Assembly (NCBI RefSeq): GCF_006439025.1
Contig: NZ_RCYZ01000001.1
Location: forward strand, 682,001-746,000
Reading direction: 5' to 3'
Source of the DNA: Hymenobacter nivis
GTDB lineage: Bacteria > Bacteroidota > Bacteroidia > Cytophagales > Hymenobacteraceae
DNA length: 64,000 nucleotides
Notes under the pieces: generated by a model
The model's input: the letters and a program-made list of their open reading frames with translations, nothing else
Database searches by the model: none
Told to the model about the DNA's origin: nothing
Part shown: in pieces, positions 27,860 to 37,021 of the stretch
Layout: the number at the start of each line of letters is the position of its first letter
How positions within the stretch are numbered: the first letter of the stretch is position 1
Position numbers and translations under genes: made by a program

Positions 27860-29053
27860 ATGACCGCTCCCACCCTACCTTCCCCCGTTTCGTTCGACAA
27901 CACCCAGATTGCCTTCGCGGCCAAATCGGACGCCCAACTGCGCAAAACCTACGGCCTGTTTGCGGCCATGAACAACAACGGCCTGGTGAAAACTGGCAGC
28001 GGCCTGATGCAAGCGGCCCTGAAATGGGGCGTGCCGGGCACCAAGTTCCTCATCCGGCACTCCATTTTCGAACAATTTTGTGGAGGCGAAACCATCGCCG
28101 AGTGCCGCCCAGTGGTGGCCGCCCTGGGGCGCTACGGCATCGGCACCATTCTCGATTATTCGGTGGAAGGCGAGGGCACCGACGCCAGCTACGACCGCAC
28201 CCGCGACGAGCTGCTGGCCACCATTGAGGAGGCGCACCGCTCGGCCCACATCCCGTTTTCGGTGTTCAAGGTAACGGGCGTGGCCAGCGCCGCCATTCTG
28301 GAAAAAATCCAGGCCGGCCAAGCCCTCACCGCCGCCGAGCAAGCCGCCCATACCCGCGCCGTGGCTCGCGTGGAGGCCCTCTGCGCCCGGGCCCACCAGT
28401 ACGGCATCCGGCTGTTCGTCGATGCCGAGGAGAGCTGGTTCCAGCACACCATCGACGCGCTGGCCGACGAGATGATGGCCAAGTACAACCGCGAGCAGGC
28501 CATTGTGTGGAACACCTACCAGCTCTATCGCCACGACCGCTTGGAGGCCCTGCAAGCCGCCCACGACGCGGGGGCCCGGGCAGGTTTCTTCGTGGGGGCC
28601 AAGCTGGTGCGCGGGGCTTATATGGAAAAAGAGGCCCGCATTGCCAAGCAACGCGGCTACGCCACGCCCATCAACCCCAGCAAGCAGGCCACCGACGACC
28701 TCTACGACGAGGCCCTGCGCTACTGCGTGCAGCACGTGGCCCGCATCAGCTTTTGCGCCGGCACCCACAACGAGGCCAGCTCGCTGCTGCTCACCCAGCT
28801 TATGCACGAGGCCGGCCTGGCCCCGGGCGATGCGCGCGTCTGGTTTGCCCAGCTCTACGGCATGAGCGACAACCTGAGCTACAACCTGGCACACGCTGGC
28901 TACCACGTGGCCAAGTACTTACCCTATGGCCCCGTTGAAGCCGTGATGCCGTACCTGCTGCGCCGCGCCAACGAAAACACGGCCATTGCCGGCCAAAGCA
29001 GCCGCGAGTTTTTGCTCGTGCAGCGCGAGTTGCGCCGGCGCCGGGGCCGCTAA
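27860..29053 (+). CDS. Proline dehydrogenase family protein
   Basis: A 397-aa FAD-dependent TIM-barrel enzyme that oxidises proline to pyrroline-5-carboxylate, feeding electrons to the quinone pool. Landmarks: LDYSVEGEGTD, RLFVDAEESWFQ, GAKLVRGAYMEKEA (family signature), and CAGTHNEAS. The C-terminal YLLRRANENTAI is typical. The ATG at 27860 gives a normal N-terminus; the frame opens earlier at 27755 but without support. The partner P5C dehydrogenase is not in the window, so this is the single-function bacterial form. Confidence 0.93.
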   Translation: MTAPTLPSPVSFDNTQIAFAAKSDAQLRKTYGLFAAMNNNGLVKTGSGLMQAALKWGVPGTKFLIRHSIFEQFCGGETIAECRPVVAALGRYGIGTILDYSVEGEGTDASYDRTRDELLATIEEAHRSAHIPFSVFKVTGVASAAILEKIQAGQALTAAEQAAHTRAVARVEALCARAHQYGIRLFVDAEESWFQHTIDALADEMMAKYNREQAIVWNTYQLYRHDRLEALQAAHDAGARAGFFVGAKLVRGAYMEKEARIAKQRGYATPINPSKQATDDLYDEALRYCVQHVARISFCAGTHNEASSLLLTQLMHEAGLAPGDARVWFAQLYGMSDNLSYNLAHAGYHVAKYLPYGPVEAVMPYLLRRANENTAIAGQSSREFLLVQRELRRRRGR

Positions 29054-29136
29054 TAGGGCCCCAGCGCGCAGCTTGGCATTACAATTGCGTGTGATAACTT
29101 GCCGGTCGCGGCTGGAATCGTCCAGCCGCTCCGTTT

Positions 29137-29186
29137 CCGAACCGTGGTGCCATATCCCTTGCTAGGGGTGGCACCACCCGGTTCGG
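29137..29186 (+). repeat. Imperfect hairpin between proline dehydrogenase and a small gene
   Basis: Left arm 29137-29152 and right arm 29169-29186 pair over 16 bp with a 2-nt bulge (CCGAACCG...TGGTGCCA with its complement), followed by CTATTTTTA. It could end the proline dehydrogenase transcript or act as a leader structure for the gene at 29255. Confidence 0.5.
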
Positions 29187-29254
29187 CTATTTTTATGGGC
29201 CGGTGCGCCGGCCCCCTGTCGCTGTTTGTACAGGCTGCCCCCTTTTCGTTTCCT

Positions 29255-29623
29255 ATGACTGGTCGCATCCGCACCTACCTCATCCGCTACGCCCGCCAAC
29301 AGACTGGCACCGTCAGCTACCTCACCCTGGTGCAGGAAGCCGAGTTGGGCTTGAACCTCGAGATTTCGCACGAAAAGTCGCGCCTGAACGAGATGCTTGC
29401 GGAAATATCCACCGTCGAGCACACCGAAGGCCGCCCCCCCTTGAGCTGCCTAGTGAAGGTGCCCGGCTCGAAAGGCCAGGGCGACAACTTTTACAAGCTG
29501 TGCGAAAAGCTTGGCATGGGCGAATGGCGCACCCTTAAGCAGGACGAGGATTTCCTGAAAAACCTGATCCGCACGTGTCGAGATTTTTGGTTGGACGACG
29601 CCAATTTTCAAGAGTTTTCGTGA
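29255..29623 (+). CDS. Hypothetical 122-aa protein
   Basis: Not recognised. A soluble, mixed-charge protein starting MTGRIRTYLIRYARQQTG with a predicted helical N-terminal half (SYLTLVQEAELGLNLE) and a C-terminal half with KVPGSKGQGDNFYKL and FLKNLIRTCRDFW. The pattern resembles a small DNA- or protein-binding helical domain. The ATG at 29255 is the natural start; the longer frame to 29099 runs through the hairpin at 29137-29186. A TATTTTTA near 29188 may be a -7 element. Confidence 0.65.
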   Translation: MTGRIRTYLIRYARQQTGTVSYLTLVQEAELGLNLEISHEKSRLNEMLAEISTVEHTEGRPPLSCLVKVPGSKGQGDNFYKLCEKLGMGEWRTLKQDEDFLKNLIRTCRDFWLDDANFQEFS

Positions 29624-29766
29624 GCCCCGCGCTCAAGTAAGGTGGAACCGTTCGCATAGCGAACAAGAAAGATAAATGCAACCCCCAATGGGGCGGTCCC
29701 GTTACAAACACAGCCCACGGCTCGCCGGGGCTACTGTTTTCTTTCATTTACAATTCCCACACTACT

Positions 29767-30600
29767 ATGAACACCAACGATCGTAACAACCCGCAAAATT
29801 CAGGTACTGGCGCTGGCGCTAACTTCGGCACGGCCGCTACTGGCACCGGCGTAGGCAACAGCACCGGCCTCAGCAACGAAGGCACCAGCTACAACGCTGG
29901 AACGGGCGCTTCCTCCACAGATGCTACCAACAGTGACCATGATTACAGCGCCACCCAGAAAGGTGCTGCCGTAGCTGGCTCGGCTGGTGCCGCTGTTGGC
30001 GCTGGCATCGATGCTGTACAGAATACTGCTTCTGATGCTGCTAACGCAGTAGGAAATGCTTTTACGGGCGATAAAGATTACACCGAAGGCAGCACGATGA
30101 GCGGTATTTTCCGCGACCGCGCCAGCGCCGAGAAAACCTACGATTCGCTGCACGCTCGTGGCTACGGCAAAGACGACGTAAACCTGCTCATGTCGGATGA
30201 GACTCGTAAAGCACACTTCGGCGATGACACCGCCCATACCGACTTGGGCGACAAGGCCATGGAAGGCGCGGGCGTAGGCTCGGCCATCGGTGGTACTGCT
30301 GGTGCCATCATCGGCGCCATTGCGGCCATTGGCACGTCGGTAGCCCTACCCGGCTTGGGCCTAATCATTGCCGGTCCGCTGGCGGCTGCACTGGCCGGTG
30401 CCGGCGCGGGTGGCCTCACCGGCGGTCTGGTAGGGGCCCTGGTGGGCTCGGGCATTCCCGAGGAGCACGCTGCAGAGTACGAAACGGGCGTGAACAACGG
30501 CGGCATTGTGATGGGCGTGAAGCCCCGCAACGCCGAGGATGCCCAGTACTTTGAAGAGGAATTCCGCCGCAACAACGGCGACAAGATCTACCGCTACTAG
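29767..30600 (+). CDS. General stress protein 17M-like, glycine-rich
   Basis: A 277-aa protein with a Gly/Thr/Ser/Asn-rich N-terminal third, then a module like the heat-induced stress protein YflT/GSP17M (SGIFRDRASAEKTYDSLHARG), then a glycine-zipper hydrophobic region (about 180-235) that could insert in a membrane. The C-terminal NNGGIVMGVKPRN matches the end of the YflT-like ferredoxin-type fold. Likely a general stress or envelope protein; no enzyme motif. The upstream gap of 140 nt has a small GTTCGC palindrome at 29650-29664 and no clear promoter. Confidence 0.78.
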   Translation: MNTNDRNNPQNSGTGAGANFGTAATGTGVGNSTGLSNEGTSYNAGTGASSTDATNSDHDYSATQKGAAVAGSAGAAVGAGIDAVQNTASDAANAVGNAFTGDKDYTEGSTMSGIFRDRASAEKTYDSLHARGYGKDDVNLLMSDETRKAHFGDDTAHTDLGDKAMEGAGVGSAIGGTAGAIIGAIAAIGTSVALPGLGLIIAGPLAAALAGAGAGGLTGGLVGALVGSGIPEEHAAEYETGVNNGGIVMGVKPRNAEDAQYFEEEFRRNNGDKIYRY

Positions 30601-30623
30601 TTTTCCCGTAGCACTGCTTAGTG

Positions 30624-30657
30624 AAAAGGCCTCTCCCATAGGGAGGGGCCTTTTTTT
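30624..30657 (+). terminator. Terminator after the stress protein gene
   Basis: A 14-bp stem (30624-30637 with 30641-30654, one G-U pair) and a run of seven T residues. Confidence 0.88.
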
Positions 30658-30799
30658 ATTACGCCACGGCATCCGCAAAAAACGGCTTTACGTAGAGCCA
30701 ACGAAGCTTTTTAGTTGGCCGGGGCAGGGCACTTATTCCCCCACTGCGGGCGTTTAAGTGGCGTGCAACCGCGCTGCTAAGGCCGCTGCCGATTTCGCG

Positions 30800-30807
30800 T
30801 ATATTTG
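30800..30807 (+). promoter_or_regulatory. -7 element upstream of the tail-specific protease gene
   Basis: TATATTTG, an exact TAnnTTTG match, 26 nt upstream of the ATG at 30834. A -33 TTG is not obvious. Confidence 0.5.
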
Positions 30808-30833
30808 ATTTTTCTATCGTTTTCTCTTCGCTG

Positions 30834-32996
30834 ATGTCATTTCCTCGCCTAAAAATTGGACTTTACGCCTTCCTGGTGATGGCAGTATTCGTCCTGGCTT
30901 CGTACCGGTTATTTCGCCGCAACACTTCGGCGGGCCCCACCAAGGAACAAGTCCTTATCGGCACTATGGTGCAGGGCCTCAACAGCGCCCATTACCAGCC
31001 CGAAAAGCTGGACGATACGTTCTCTAAGCGGGTATTTGACCTATCGCTGAAGCGCGATGATTACCGCAAGACTTTCTTGCTCGCCAGTGACATCGAGAAC
31101 TTGCGCCGGTACCAGAACGACATCGACGATGAAGTAAAAACCGGCCGCCGTGAGTTCTTCGACCTCAGCACCCAGCTGATGGCCCAGCGTGTGAAGGAGA
31201 TGCAGGTGCTGTACCGCGAAATCTTGGCCAAGCCCTTCGATTTCACTACACCCGAAACGTTTCAGACGGACTTTGAAAAAGCTACCTGGCCCGCCGATAA
31301 GGCTGCTCAGCGCGAGTTGTGGCGCAAAATGTTGAAGTTCGAAACCCTGAGCCGGGTATCGGAGATGATGGACGCCCAGGAAAAAGCCAAAACTGCCAAG
31401 CCTTCGGCCGCTACTGCCGCTCCCTCGGCCGCCAATGCCAAGGCCCCCACGGCCCCCGAACCGGTGCGCACCCCCGCACAGATGGAGGCCGAAGCCCGCA
31501 AGCGCGTGCTGAAGACTTATGACGACCAGTTTGATGAGTTGCTGGATGTTAGCGCTAACGACCAATTGGCCAGCTACGCCAACGTTATTGCTAACACCTA
31601 TGACCCGCACACCGACTACTTTGCGCCTAAGGCTAAGGAGGATTTCGACTACCAGCTCACCGGCCGTTTTGAAGGCATTGGGGCCCAGTTGCGGGAAAAG
31701 GATAATTTGATTTACATCGAGGACATTCTACCTGGTTCGGCTTCGGCCCGGCAGGGCGAGTTGAAGAAGGGCGACGCTATTTTGCGCGTGGCCCAGGGTG
31801 CCGCCGAGCCGGTAAGCATCGAGGGCTGGCGCATTACGAAGGCCGTGACACTGATTAAGGGCAAGAAGGGCTCGGAAGTGCGCTTGACGGTGCGTAAGCC
31901 CGACGGCACGACTAAAGTGGTGCCCATCATCCGCGACGTAGTGATCAACGACGAGGCGTATGCTCGTTCAGCGGCCATCACCAGCAAAAATCAGAAGTTT
32001 GGCTATCTGGATTTGCGCACGTTCTATGCCGACTTTAACAACGATGGTAGCCCCAACTCGTCGCAGGACGTGAAAAAGGAATTGGCCAAAATGAACCAAG
32101 AGGGCGTGAAGGGCGTGATTTTAGACCTGCGCTACAACGGCGGCGGCTCGCTAAATGACGCCGTGGACATGGGCGGCCTCTTCATCGACAGCGGCCCCAT
32201 TGTGCAGATCCGCGACGGCCGCGGCCGCACCACCGTGCTGGAAGACAAAGATCCCCAGGTGCAGTACAGTGGGCCCCTGGTGATTCTGGTGAATAAGTAC
32301 AGCGCCTCGGCTTCGGAGATTTTGGCCGCCGCCATGCAGGACTACAAACGCGCCGTGGTGGTGGGCTCGGCTAGCACTTACGGCAAGGGCACGGTGCAGC
32401 GTATAGTAGACTTGGACGAGAGCCTACCCAACGAGTTGAACAACCTTAAGCCTTTCGGCTCGCTGAAATTCACCACCTCAAAATTCTACCGTGTGAATGG
32501 GGGCTCCACCCAGTTCAAAGGCGTGGTGCCCGACATCATCCTCCCCGATATGTACTCGTACCTGGAAGAGGGCGAAAAGGGCTCGGACTACCCGCTGAAG
32601 TGGGACGAGATTGCCCCTGCCCGCTACCGCCCCTGGAATACCCAGCCGGCCTACGATAAGCTGCGCGCCGCTAGCAAAGCCCGCGTGGCCACCAGCCCCG
32701 GCTTCAACGTGATGACCGAAACCAGCCAAATGATGCTGGCCCGTAAGAAGGAATCCATCGAGTCGCTGAACTTGGTGACCTACCGCACCCGGCAGCGTCA
32801 GAATAAGGTGGAGGCCGAGAAGTACGAAGCCGCTCAGAAAGCCACGACGGCCCTCGCCTTCTCGCCCCTGCGCGCTGATGTTCAGGCCGCCAATGGCGAC
32901 ACGATTAAGATCAACCGCGACCAGCGCTTCACCAAGAATCTGAAGAAGGATATCATTATTGGCGAAGCCGTTTCGATCATCGAAGACCAATTGTAG
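30834..32996 (+). CDS. prc: Carboxy-terminal processing (tail-specific) protease, S41 family
   Basis: A 720-aa Prc-type periplasmic protease that degrades or trims proteins from their C-termini. An N-terminal membrane anchor (LYAFLVMAVFVLASY) is followed by a long helical region, a PDZ domain (about 260-370, DILPGSASARQGELKKGD), and the S41 core with the catalytic Ser in SASASEILAAAMQD and the Lys in STYGKGTVQ. A C-terminal DUF3340-like region follows. An Ala/Pro linker (about 185-220) splits the helical part. Stand-alone gene with promoter and terminator. Confidence 0.93.
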   Translation: MSFPRLKIGLYAFLVMAVFVLASYRLFRRNTSAGPTKEQVLIGTMVQGLNSAHYQPEKLDDTFSKRVFDLSLKRDDYRKTFLLASDIENLRRYQNDIDDEVKTGRREFFDLSTQLMAQRVKEMQVLYREILAKPFDFTTPETFQTDFEKATWPADKAAQRELWRKMLKFETLSRVSEMMDAQEKAKTAKPSAATAAPSAANAKAPTAPEPVRTPAQMEAEARKRVLKTYDDQFDELLDVSANDQLASYANVIANTYDPHTDYFAPKAKEDFDYQLTGRFEGIGAQLREKDNLIYIEDILPGSASARQGELKKGDAILRVAQGAAEPVSIEGWRITKAVTLIKGKKGSEVRLTVRKPDGTTKVVPIIRDVVINDEAYARSAAITSKNQKFGYLDLRTFYADFNNDGSPNSSQDVKKELAKMNQEGVKGVILDLRYNGGGSLNDAVDMGGLFIDSGPIVQIRDGRGRTTVLEDKDPQVQYSGPLVILVNKYSASASEILAAAMQDYKRAVVVGSASTYGKGTVQRIVDLDESLPNELNNLKPFGSLKFTTSKFYRVNGGSTQFKGVVPDIILPDMYSYLEEGEKGSDYPLKWDEIAPARYRPWNTQPAYDKLRAASKARVATSPGFNVMTETSQMMLARKKESIESLNLVTYRTRQRQNKVEAEKYEAAQKATTALAFSPLRADVQAANGDTIKINRDQRFTKNLKKDIIIGEAVSIIEDQL

Positions 32997-33021
32997 GGCC
33001 CCCATCCCTGTCAATTTTAGG

Positions 33022-33052
33022 GCCTCCAGCTTCGCAGCTGGGGGCTTTTTTT
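33022..33052 (+). terminator. Terminator after prc
   Basis: A 10-bp stem (33022-33031 with 33036-33045, one G-U pair), TCGC loop and seven T residues. Confidence 0.88.
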
Positions 33053-33069
33053 GCGCGTTGCTTTGGCTA

Positions 33070-33310
33070 TTAGACGTGTTCTTTTTCTGCAAAGCGGTAG
33101 TCTAACACGAGGTGGTCCGGTGAATTTTTCAGTCGTTGGGCCACGCTTACTACCGCCCAGGGCCCTTGTTCAATCGCTAGAGTGGCCCGACGAAGCCGTT
33201 CGGACAATTCGCCGGACCACTTCGTTTTATATCGCCACCTTCCGTGATTATTAGCAAGCAATGGTGCTACTATGCCACTTAGTAAATCGCCTGCTAAAAA
33301 TATTTTTCAT
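33070..33310 (-). pseudogene. Small protein gene interrupted by a one-base frameshift
   Basis: From 33300 down to the stop at 33070 the minus strand encodes a protein-like frame running FLAGDLLSGIVAPLLANNHG to FAEKEHV. Its only in-frame start is a TTG at 33261. An ATG at 33310 is one base out of frame, and the two are separated by a run of five A (33303-33307). Removing one A joins them into a 79-codon gene beginning MKIFLAGDLL. So this is either a broken small gene or a homopolymer error. Family unknown. The rest of the gap 33053-33412 is AT-rich with three copies of ATTATTAGC and no other feature. Confidence 0.4.
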
Positions 33311-33412
33311 CCAATAGAATTACCATTTTACAAATTACTGATAATCAATAAAATGATAATATTATTAGCTTAGTAAAATTATTAGCAAATAGGCAACTAA
33401 AAAGCCGGGGAA

Positions 33413-34519
33413 ATGCGTTTATCTGGTATGACAACGACGCACGAAGAAACCCGCATAATTCCGCTCATCCCGCAGGCTGGCCTGGGGGCCCCCGAGCCGC
33501 AGCCGCTGGTGGCCGATGAGGCCTGGCGCAAGTCCATCCCGGCGCAGGTATTCCTGAACTACTTCTTTGCCATCAACTACCACATCCAGGAAAGTGGCGA
33601 CGTGCTGGGCGGCTTGCCCCAGTTGCCGTTTTTCCGCAACCACGCGGCTGAGTTGGGCGACGCCGACGTGGGGGCCCTCACCAAACTGCTGCACACGTGC
33701 TGGAGCACGGAGTATGCCCTGCGCGCCACGGCCGAGTTAGGCGACGACAACTTCCTGCGTAACGCCCTGCACTGGACGTTTCCGCAGGCGTACCACGCCA
33801 TACTTTCGGGCCTTCAGGCCTTTTTGTACACCACCGGTGTGCGCAGCAACAACAACCAGCTGGTGCGCCGCGAGGTGGGCCGCTTGGTGGTGAAGAACGC
33901 TTACCCGCGCCCGGTGTCGTTTTACGCCGCGGGGGCCTACGGCGACTTTAGCATTCACCGTTTGCCGCTGGCAGGCTACAAGGCCGGCTTGCACATTGCC
34001 AGCAAAGAGATTGACGCCCAGGCCCAGATTGGTCAGTTCCTGCGCACCACGCGCAAGATGAAGGCCCAGTGGACCCGCGCCCAAGTGCAGGCTAACCCCA
34101 ACACGGCCATCCGCAGCCAGAAAACCGGCCGGCCGCTGGATAAGTGGACCGCCGCGCACTGGCAGCAGATTACCTGGCGGCTGGGCTACACCACCATCTT
34201 CGACCTGCTGGGCCGCCTGCGCATCTCGCAGAGCAGCCGCGAGATTGAGCGCTACGTGGAGGCCGACATTGACTTCAAGCTGTTCCACGCCTCGCTGCTC
34301 AACATTGTGAGCTACCTCAACGGCATTCACGAAACCTACGTGGCCAAGGCCCTGGGCCTGGAGCGCTACCGCCAGCTGGTGGCCGAGCTGCCCGCTCACT
34401 TGCAGGCCGGCTTTGTGCAGGAGCGCCTGCGCACCCGCGTTGAGCCCGTGCTGGCCCCCACGCCGCCTGCGGCCCCGGCCGTCGCCGTGGAGGCCCCCAC
34501 CTACCGCATGGCTGCCTAA
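33413..34519 (+). CDS. Hypothetical 368-aa protein
   Basis: Not recognised. Soluble, largely helical, with no signal peptide. The central part has aromatic-rich helices (VFLNYFFAINYHIQESGDVL, FLYTTGV) and a basic stretch (RTTRKMKAQW); the C-terminal 40 residues are Pro/Ala-rich and probably disordered. Two starts are possible, ATG 33413 or 33428. It is a single gene, separated from prc by an AT-rich gap and followed by a terminator. Helical pattern and size allow a HEPN-like reading, but I see no RX4-6H motif. Confidence 0.7.
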   Translation: MRLSGMTTTHEETRIIPLIPQAGLGAPEPQPLVADEAWRKSIPAQVFLNYFFAINYHIQESGDVLGGLPQLPFFRNHAAELGDADVGALTKLLHTCWSTEYALRATAELGDDNFLRNALHWTFPQAYHAILSGLQAFLYTTGVRSNNNQLVRREVGRLVVKNAYPRPVSFYAAGAYGDFSIHRLPLAGYKAGLHIASKEIDAQAQIGQFLRTTRKMKAQWTRAQVQANPNTAIRSQKTGRPLDKWTAAHWQQITWRLGYTTIFDLLGRLRISQSSREIERYVEADIDFKLFHASLLNIVSYLNGIHETYVAKALGLERYRQLVAELPAHLQAGFVQERLRTRVEPVLAPTPPAAPAVAVEAPTYRMAA

Positions 34520-34602
34520 GGCGCGCATTGCACGAACTTGGAAAGGTTAAGCGGAGCCCCAGGCATGCCGCTCGCCCTTGCCAGAATTTTTGAATCAGCA
34601 GT

Positions 34603-34632
34603 AAAGCCGCTCCGGTTCGGAGCGGCTTTTTT
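34603..34632 (+). terminator. Terminator upstream of lysS
   Basis: Perfect 11-bp stem (34603-34613 with 34619-34629) and six T residues; ends the 33413 gene. Confidence 0.85.
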
Positions 34633-34639
34633 CGCGCCG

Positions 34640-34647
34640 TACTTTTG
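34640..34647 (+). promoter_or_regulatory. -7 element of lysS
   Basis: TACTTTTG, an exact TAnnTTTG match, directly after the terminator of the previous gene. It would give lysS a leader of about 125 nt that contains the AATCCGT repeat. Confidence 0.5.
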
Positions 34648-34746
34648 CGGCGGGGCCCCTGCGCTGCCGCTGCTTGCGGGCTGGCAAAACATGCAGCGGC
34701 GCAAACTGTCCCTACTGCACCGGCCCAAAGGCGTGGGGCCCCAAAA

Positions 34747-34790
34747 AATCCGTTCAATCCGTTAAAATCCGTTAAATCTGTGGTCCATTT
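34747..34790 (+). repeat. AATCCGT-type dispersed repeat carrying the lysS start codon
   Basis: Three AATCCGTT units followed by AAATCTGTGGTCC. The GTG start of lysS (34780) lies in CTGTGG, the same place as in the repeat before the btuF-like gene. Confidence 0.55.
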
Positions 34791-36309
34791 AAGCGAACAA
34801 GAAATCCAGCGCCGCCACAAACTCGAAGAGTTGGAAAAGCTGGGCGTGGAAGCCTACCCGTCGGAGCTGTTCGACGTGACGTTTTACGCCAAGGAAATCC
34901 TCGACAATTACCACCCCGAGCTGAACAACTTCCAGGAAGTGAGCTTGGCGGGCCGCTTGATGTCGCAGCGCGTGATGGGCAAGGCCTCGTTTGCGGAGCT
35001 GATGGACACCTCGGGCCGCATCCAGCTATACATCAACCGCGACGAAATTTGCCCCGGCGAGGACAAGACGCTCTACAACAACGTGTTTAAGAAGCTGCTC
35101 GACTTGGGCGATTTCATTGGCGTGAAGGGCCACGTGTTCGTGACGCAGGTAGGCGAAACGTCCATCCACGTGACGGAGCTGAAATTGCTGGCCAAGGCCC
35201 TACGCCCGCTGCCCGTGGTGAAGGAAAAAGTGGACGAGGTGACCGGGGAGAAGGTCGTTTACGACGCCTTCACGGACCCCGAGCAGCGCTACCGCCAGCG
35301 CTACGTAGACTTGGTGGTGAACCCCAGCGTGCGCGACACTTTCATCAAGCGGACGCAGCTGGTGCAATCCATGCGCAACTTCTTGAACGACAAAGGCTAC
35401 CTAGAGGTAGAAACGCCGATTCTGCAGCCGCTGTACGGCGGCGCGGCGGCGCGGCCCTTCAAGACGCACCACAACACGCTGGACATGGCGCTGTACCTGC
35501 GCATTGCCAACGAACTGTACCTCAAGCGCCTGATTGTGGGCGGGTTCGACGGCGTGTACGAGTTCAGCAAGGACTTCCGCAATGAGGGCATGTCGCGGTT
35601 TCACAACCCCGAGTTCACTCAGATGGAGTTGTACGTGGCGTACAAGGACTACAACTGGATGATGGACCTGGTGGAGGAAATGGTGGAGCGCGTGGCCATG
35701 ACGCTGCACGGCAAAACCGAGGTGCAGGTGGGCGAGCACGTCATCAACTTTCAGCGGCCCTGGCAGCGCCTGACGATGTTCGAGGCCATCGAGAAGTTCA
35801 CCGGCCACGCCATTGGGGCCCTGGACGAAGCGGCCCTGCGCGACGTGGCCGACCAGCTGCACGTGAAGCTGGACCCCAGCATGGGCAAGTCCAAAATCAT
35901 CGACGAGATTTTCGGTGAGTACGTGGAGCCCAAGCTCATCCAGCCCACGTTCATCACTGATTACCCGGTGGAAATGTCGCCGCTGGCCAAGAAGCACCGC
36001 GACCACCCGGGCCTGGTGGAGCGGTTCGAAGCCATATGCAACGGCAAGGAAATCTGCAACGCCTTCTCGGAACTCAACGACCCCATCGACCAACGCAAGC
36101 GGTTCGAGGAGCAGTTGGAACTTGGCAAGCGCGGCGACGTGGAGGCCATGGTGCTCGACGAGGACTTCCTCCGGGCCCTGGAGTACGGCATGCCGCCCAC
36201 GGCTGGCTTGGGCATCGGCATCGACCGCCTGAGCATGATCATGACCAACTCCAACTCCATCCAAGACGTGCTGTTTTTCCCGCAGATGAAAGCGGAGAAG
36301 CTGGACTAA
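34780..36309 (+). CDS. lysS: Lysine--tRNA ligase, class II
   Basis: LysS (509 aa) charges tRNA-Lys. The OB-fold anticodon-binding domain comes first (about 60-170), then the class II catalytic core with motif 2 near [15 protein letters not shown] and motif 3 in GLGIGIDRL (about residue 475). There is no ATG near the N-terminus. The first residues that fit the family ([20 protein letters not shown]) follow a GTG at 34780, so I take that as the start, giving MVHLSEQ. The open frame continues to 34645 but codes for repeat sequence only. Terminator 20 nt after the stop. Confidence 0.95.
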   Translation: MVHLSEQEIQRRHKLEELEKLGVEAYPSELFDVTFYAKEILDNYHPELNNFQEVSLAGRLMSQRVMGKASFAELMDTSGRIQLYINRDEICPGEDKTLYNNVFKKLLDLGDFIGVKGHVFVTQVGETSIHVTELKLLAKALRPLPVVKEKVDEVTGEKVVYDAFTDPEQRYRQRYVDLVVNPSVRDTFIKRTQLVQSMRNFLNDKGYLEVETPILQPLYGGAAARPFKTHHNTLDMALYLRIANELYLKRLIVGGFDGVYEFSKDFRNEGMSRFHNPEFTQMELYVAYKDYNWMMDLVEEMVERVAMTLHGKTEVQVGEHVINFQRPWQRLTMFEAIEKFTGHAIGALDEAALRDVADQLHVKLDPSMGKSKIIDEIFGEYVEPKLIQPTFITDYPVEMSPLAKKHRDHPGLVERFEAICNGKEICNAFSELNDPIDQRKRFEEQLELGKRGDVEAMVLDEDFLRALEYGMPPTAGLGIGIDRLSMIMTNSNSIQDVLFFPQMKAEKLD

Positions 36310-36328
36310 CCGGAGAATACAAAACGCA

Positions 36329-36364
36329 AAAAAGGCCCGCACGACGAATCGTGCGGGCCTTTTT
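36329..36364. terminator. Terminator after lysS
   Basis: Perfect 16-bp stem (36329-36344 with 36349-36364), CGAA loop, A-run and T-run flanks. The following 220 nt to the YtxH gene are lower in GC and show no convincing gene. Confidence 0.9.
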
Positions 36365-36584
36365 ACGTCAGCTTAACCAATGGGGCAGCTTTAACTATGG
36401 GAAGTTTGCGATGGGTACGTCTGATTTTACTACTGAAGTGTTTGACCAATTCCAATAGAAGCTCCTACGACCGGCAATTTTACGAATAGCGCGGGCAGCC
36501 TTCTTTTAAAGCTGTTGTGTTGGTTTTTACGCGCCGCTTAAAGGAAGAGTTGCGCTTGGGCAAAAATATTTTTTGATTCTTGCC

Positions 36585-36935
36585 TTACAGCGTGCCCGTG
36601 TGGCGGATTTCCTCGTCTATTGCTTTGTAATCCGCGTTGCGCTGCGCAAAATCCGTGGGTGGGGCCCCGGCACTCAGGCCGTCCAGGAGGCGGTCGGCGG
36701 CTTCCTTGTCCTCGCTCACGGCAGCGTCGGGGTTGGTGTGCCCTTCTTGAGCGGGTATTTTGCCAAGCAAGCCGTTCACCCGCTTGCTTAGGTCTTCACG
36801 CAGCTTGGTGGCCGAGCGGAGCAGGCTGCTGCGGGCCTCGTCGCCGGTTTCAGGGGCAAGCAGGAGGCCAGCTACTATACCAGCCGTGGCACCGGCCAGC
36901 AACGAGAAAATTACTTTGCCTTTGTCGTCATTCAT
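36585..36935 (-). CDS. YtxH domain-containing protein
   Basis: A small (116 aa) stress-type protein with one N-terminal membrane segment of the YtxH kind: KVIFSLLAGATAGIVAGLLLAPETG. The rest is a charged helical tail (SATKLREDLSKRVNGLL). YtxH proteins are anchored in the membrane and induced by stress in Firmicutes and Bacteroidota; biochemistry unknown. The ATG at 36935 is chosen because the YtxH motif begins right after. A paralogue lies upstream with a terminator in between. Confidence 0.85.
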   Translation of the reverse strand: MNDDKGKVIFSLLAGATAGIVAGLLLAPETGDEARSSLLRSATKLREDLSKRVNGLLGKIPAQEGHTNPDAAVSEDKEAADRLLDGLSAGAPPTDFAQRNADYKAIDEEIRHTGTL

Positions 36936-36963
36936 AGCAGTAGGGTACTGGGGGTAAAACAAG

Positions 36964-36998
36964 TAGGAGCCCTGCACCATATTGGCGCAGGGCTCCTA
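36964..36998 (-). terminator. Terminator between the two YtxH genes
   Basis: Perfect 12-bp arms (36964-36975 with 36987-36998), followed on the minus strand by CTTGTTTTA. Confidence 0.75.
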
Positions 36999-37021
36999 TA
37001 ACTATGCTAACTTATTGGCAA

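Noticed and set aside
33413..34519. HEPN-type toxin or defence protein
   Set aside because: Helical and of suitable length but no RX4-6H motif; left as unknown.
34645..34779. Extended N-terminus of LysS
   Set aside because: This part of the frame is made of the AATCCGT repeat and promoter sequence; the family's N-terminus begins after the GTG at 34780.
36036..36458. Plus-strand frame ending in a protein-like tail after lysS
   Set aside because: Starts inside lysS in another frame and crosses the lysS terminator; the short tail has no start of its own that makes a convincing gene.
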